NCBI GenBank assembly: GCA_046160245.1
Contig: JBJXGU010000081.1
Span: 1 to 7,074 of the forward strand
Direction: 5' to 3'
DNA length: 7,074 nucleotides
DNA from: JAJTFW01 sp046160245
Lineage (GTDB): Bacteria; Bacteroidota; Bacteroidia; AKYH767-A; OLB10
This document shows positions 4,868-7,074 of this stretch, piece after piece (position 1 is the first letter of the stretch; each line of letters opens with the position of its first letter). Both the position numbers and the translations under genes were made by a program. The notes below the pieces were generated by a model. The model saw only the letters and a program-made list of their open reading frames with translations, did not search any database and was not told the origin of the DNA.

Positions 4868-7074
4868 ATGAATACATCTACCAGCCCATCAACAGGAGAA
4901 AAATTAACTCTTGCTCAAAAAATTAGAAAGTACATTGTACTTTTTGGTTTATTATTCGTAACCCAATTTGGATACACACAAAGTTTAACTGTAGCTGCTG
5001 ATCCCGCTTGTGCAACGGCTTGTTGTAAACAAACAAATCCTTGTTCTTGCACAGTAGGTGTGATCGCTTCAGGTGGAATACCTCCTTACACCTACACCGT
5101 TTTTGGGCCAGGAACGTACATGGCATTTCAAGCCTGTTTGAATGGTGTCTGTCCGGGTACATATATTTTTGAAGTTCGCGATGCAGCAAATAATCAAGTT
5201 GTTTTTCCAATTACGATTGGCGGGCCCTGTTGTAGACTAACTTGTAGTGATACTACTATTTGTTTTGATCTTCCAGACTCTTCATTGGTTTTGAAGAAGC
5301 CAACTTATACAACGGCGGATACTTCACTCGCAGGTGGTGGTACTGGACCCGTTCAAGGAAATATTGCTTGCTCTTATGATTCTTTATGGAATAATTCTCC
5401 AGGCGTTTTTCCAGTAGGAACTACGGTGGTAACTTGGTATGTGTTGAAGAATGGTGTGTTGGATTCTTGTACGCAAAATGTAATTCGTAATCCGCCTTCA
5501 GCCTATAATATTATTTTTTCTACTTCGCCTCCAATCGTTGCTGGCGTTATCAATATTTGTAATGGTCAATCCATCACCTTCGTCGATAATTCAACAGGAA
5601 CAACAGGTCGACTGTGGAATTTTGGAAATGGTTTTTATTCCATCAATCAAACAAACACACAACCTGGAGTAAATTATCCTCCCGGAACGTATTACGATAC
5701 ACTCACCGTTTATGATGCATGTGGAACACCACACGATACTGCATTTATCGTTGTTGTAGATTCTGCTTCGGGACCCGATATTTTTTGCATCTCCGTAGTT
5801 TGCCCCGGTGATACAGTCACCTATCACACGAATGCAATTTGTACAACCTATACTTGGGCAGTATCGGGAGGGGCATTTTTACCTCCTGGTCCAACGAGCA
5901 CAAGCGATTCGGCAACTGTTGTTTGGGGTCTTGGTTCTACTGGAACCATTTCTTTAGGTGTGAGTGGATGTACTCCACCATTAAATTGTCCATTCCCCAC
6001 CATTAAAACAGTTCATATTGTTCCTGCAACATTACCAATTGCAGGTGATACCATTGTTTGTGCAGGATCAGAATCATGTTACGAAGTAGAATGTATTCCA
6101 GGAAATAATTATTCATGGGAAATATTACCAGCCAATGCAGGTGTGGTAACTGGAAATAATACTTGTCAAATTTGTATTCAATGGGCTCCTGGATTTTTTG
6201 GTCCAGTAACGATTCAATTGAATTATCAAAATGTACTTACAGGTGCAGGTTGTAATTTACCAGACCAATGTACTGATGATCCCGGTTGTGGTGGAACAGC
6301 TACTATTACAGTAGATGTTCGTCCTATTTTTGGTATTTCAGGACCTACTAAAGTTTGTCCAAATACAGTAAGTGCTCCGTTCAACGGAATGAATCTTACC
6401 AATAATACTATTGCATCGGGTGTGACATGGAAAATGACAACACCCATTCCAAGCGTGATTAATTTCGCAAGTACTGCAGCGTTGAATGCATACACTTGGA
6501 ATGCCGGTTCTGGAACATATTGCTTAACAGCCTACGCTCCACCCAATGTGTATTGCAACGATTCTGCAAAAGTATGTTTGGAAGTAGTGAATATGCTCCA
6601 ACCAAATCCTGTTGTTGGTCCCGATACAGTTTGTGCGAATGTGAGTACAAACTATGCCGTGATTTCTAATATGACCGGAGTTACGTATGTATGGACCGTT
6701 AGTAACGGTGTTATCGTAGGTCCATCAACGGGAAGTAGTGTAAATATTCAATGGAATCCAGGTGGCGGAACCGTTTCTGTAATTCAAATGTTGAGTGCAA
6801 GTCCATTCTGTGTATCGATTGCATCTGCAGTAAAAACAGTAGTGACATGGCCTAATTTCCCGTTACCAATTGTTACAGCAAGCAGTCCGACTGTTTGTAT
6901 GAATAGTACGATTACTTATTCTATTCCTACACCTTTACTTAGTAATGCAACGTATACATGGTCGGTGGTTCCATCTACAGCCGGAAATATTGTAACTGCA
7001 AATGGTACCAATACGATTAGTATAAAATGGATCAGTGCAGCAATCACTCCCATCTTTGTTAAACTAAAAATTTC
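4868..7074 (+). CDS. Large secreted multi-domain surface protein (SprB-like, HYR-like, PKD and tandem PKD-like modules), partial
   Basis: One uninterrupted frame runs from ATG 4868 to the right edge: 735 codons with no stop. An in-frame TGA at 4832-4834 and the lack of another ATG before the hydrophobic segment fix this start. Residues 1-38 are a signal peptide with an unusually long n-region of about 21 residues before the core (KIRKYIVLFGLLFVTQFG), cut probably after YTQ. Then come a cysteine cluster (C48, C52, C53, C59, C61), a SprB-repeat-like module at 61-121 (GGIPPYTYTV, CPGTYIFEVRDA), an HYR-like module at about 140-208 (FPVGTTVVTW), and a PKD module at about 225-298 (FVDNSTG, LWNFGNG at 249-255). 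Five Ig-fold PKD-like modules follow, each beginning with a V-C motif (C312, C398, C497, C589, C677) with two spaced tryptophans; the fifth is cut. Such proteins in Bacteroidota are usually adhesins or gliding-type surface proteins exported by the type IX system; the C-terminal sorting domain that would prove this lies outside the window. Confidence 0.92.
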   Translation, partial: MNTSTSPSTGEKLTLAQKIRKYIVLFGLLFVTQFGYTQSLTVAADPACATACCKQTNPCSCTVGVIASGGIPPYTYTVFGPGTYMAFQACLNGVCPGTYIFEVRDAANNQVVFPITIGGPCCRLTCSDTTICFDLPDSSLVLKKPTYTTADTSLAGGGTGPVQGNIACSYDSLWNNSPGVFPVGTTVVTWYVLKNGVLDSCTQNVIRNPPSAYNIIFSTSPPIVAGVINICNGQSITFVDNSTGTTGRLWNFGNGFYSINQTNTQPGVNYPPGTYYDTLTVYDACGTPHDTAFIVVVDSASGPDIFCISVVCPGDTVTYHTNAICTTYTWAVSGGAFLPPGPTSTSDSATVVWGLGSTGTISLGVSGCTPPLNCPFPTIKTVHIVPATLPIAGDTIVCAGSESCYEVECIPGNNYSWEILPANAGVVTGNNTCQICIQWAPGFFGPVTIQLNYQNVLTGAGCNLPDQCTDDPGCGGTATITVDVRPIFGISGPTKVCPNTVSAPFNGMNLTNNTIASGVTWKMTTPIPSVINFASTAALNAYTWNAGSGTYCLTAYAPPNVYCNDSAKVCLEVVNMLQPNPVVGPDTVCANVSTNYAVISNMTGVTYVWTVSNGVIVGPSTGSSVNIQWNPGGGTVSVIQMLSASPFCVSIASAVKTVVTWPNFPLPIVTASSPTVCMNSTITYSIPTPLLSNATYTWSVVPSTAGNIVTANGTNTISIKWISAAITPIFVKLKI

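Noticed and set aside
4648..4926. 92-codon plus-strand open frame starting MEKIKSKMMKLCY
   Set aside because: It overlaps the start of the surface-protein gene by 59 bases in another frame, shows no recognisable domain, and has a composition rich in Phe, Lys, Asn and Cys expected of translated AT-rich non-coding DNA.
4923..6650. Several minus-strand open frames (4923-5210, 5591-5827, 6226-6495, 6459-6650)
   Set aside because: All are antisense to the continuous surface-protein frame, which has signal peptide, PKD and SprB-like motifs; the antisense frames show no family features.
1..7074. CRISPR array, tRNA, rRNA or known riboswitch
   Set aside because: No regularly spaced identical repeats, no cloverleaf-like segments and no recognisable riboswitch core were seen on either strand by eye; a covariance-model search would be the decisive test.

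Overview
The window looks like chromosome of an AT-rich member of the Bacteroidota. Three things point there: a DUF3109-type cysteine-rich protein, a beta-propeller sensor histidine kinase of the Reg_prop/Y_Y_Y/LytS-like type paired with a LytTR response regulator, and a large cell-surface protein built from SprB-like, HYR-like, PKD and PKD-like Ig-fold modules. Starts lack clear Shine-Dalgarno sequences, which also fits this phylum. No genus can be assigned from the sequence alone.

Layout, left to right. Positions 1-425 (minus strand) hold the N-terminal 141 codons of a DUF3109 family protein that runs off the left edge. A 104-base divergent intergenic region follows. Positions 530-3487 (plus) encode a 985-residue sensor kinase with a periplasmic propeller, one membrane segment and a cytoplasmic HisKA_LytS/HATPase core. 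After a 100-base AT-rich gap, positions 3588-4319 (plus) encode its likely partner, a 243-residue receiver-LytTR DNA-binding regulator. A 548-base region without a convincing gene (4320-4867) contains several inverted and direct repeats and a possible weak terminator. From 4868 to the right edge, one uninterrupted plus-strand frame encodes at least 735 residues of an exported, cysteine-rich, repeat-built surface protein whose end lies outside the window.

How the parts may work together: the kinase senses an unknown periplasmic signal and should phosphorylate Asp55 of the regulator, which then binds DNA through its LytTR domain. The repeats in the long upstream region of the surface protein are reasonable candidate binding sites, so the pair might control that protein. 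This is inference from gene order and repeats; nothing in the sequence proves it. No RNA gene, CRISPR array, transposase or other defence or mobile system was seen, and I did not find a clearly undescribed biological system. The most interesting material is the 548-base repeat-bearing region and the tandem-module surface protein.
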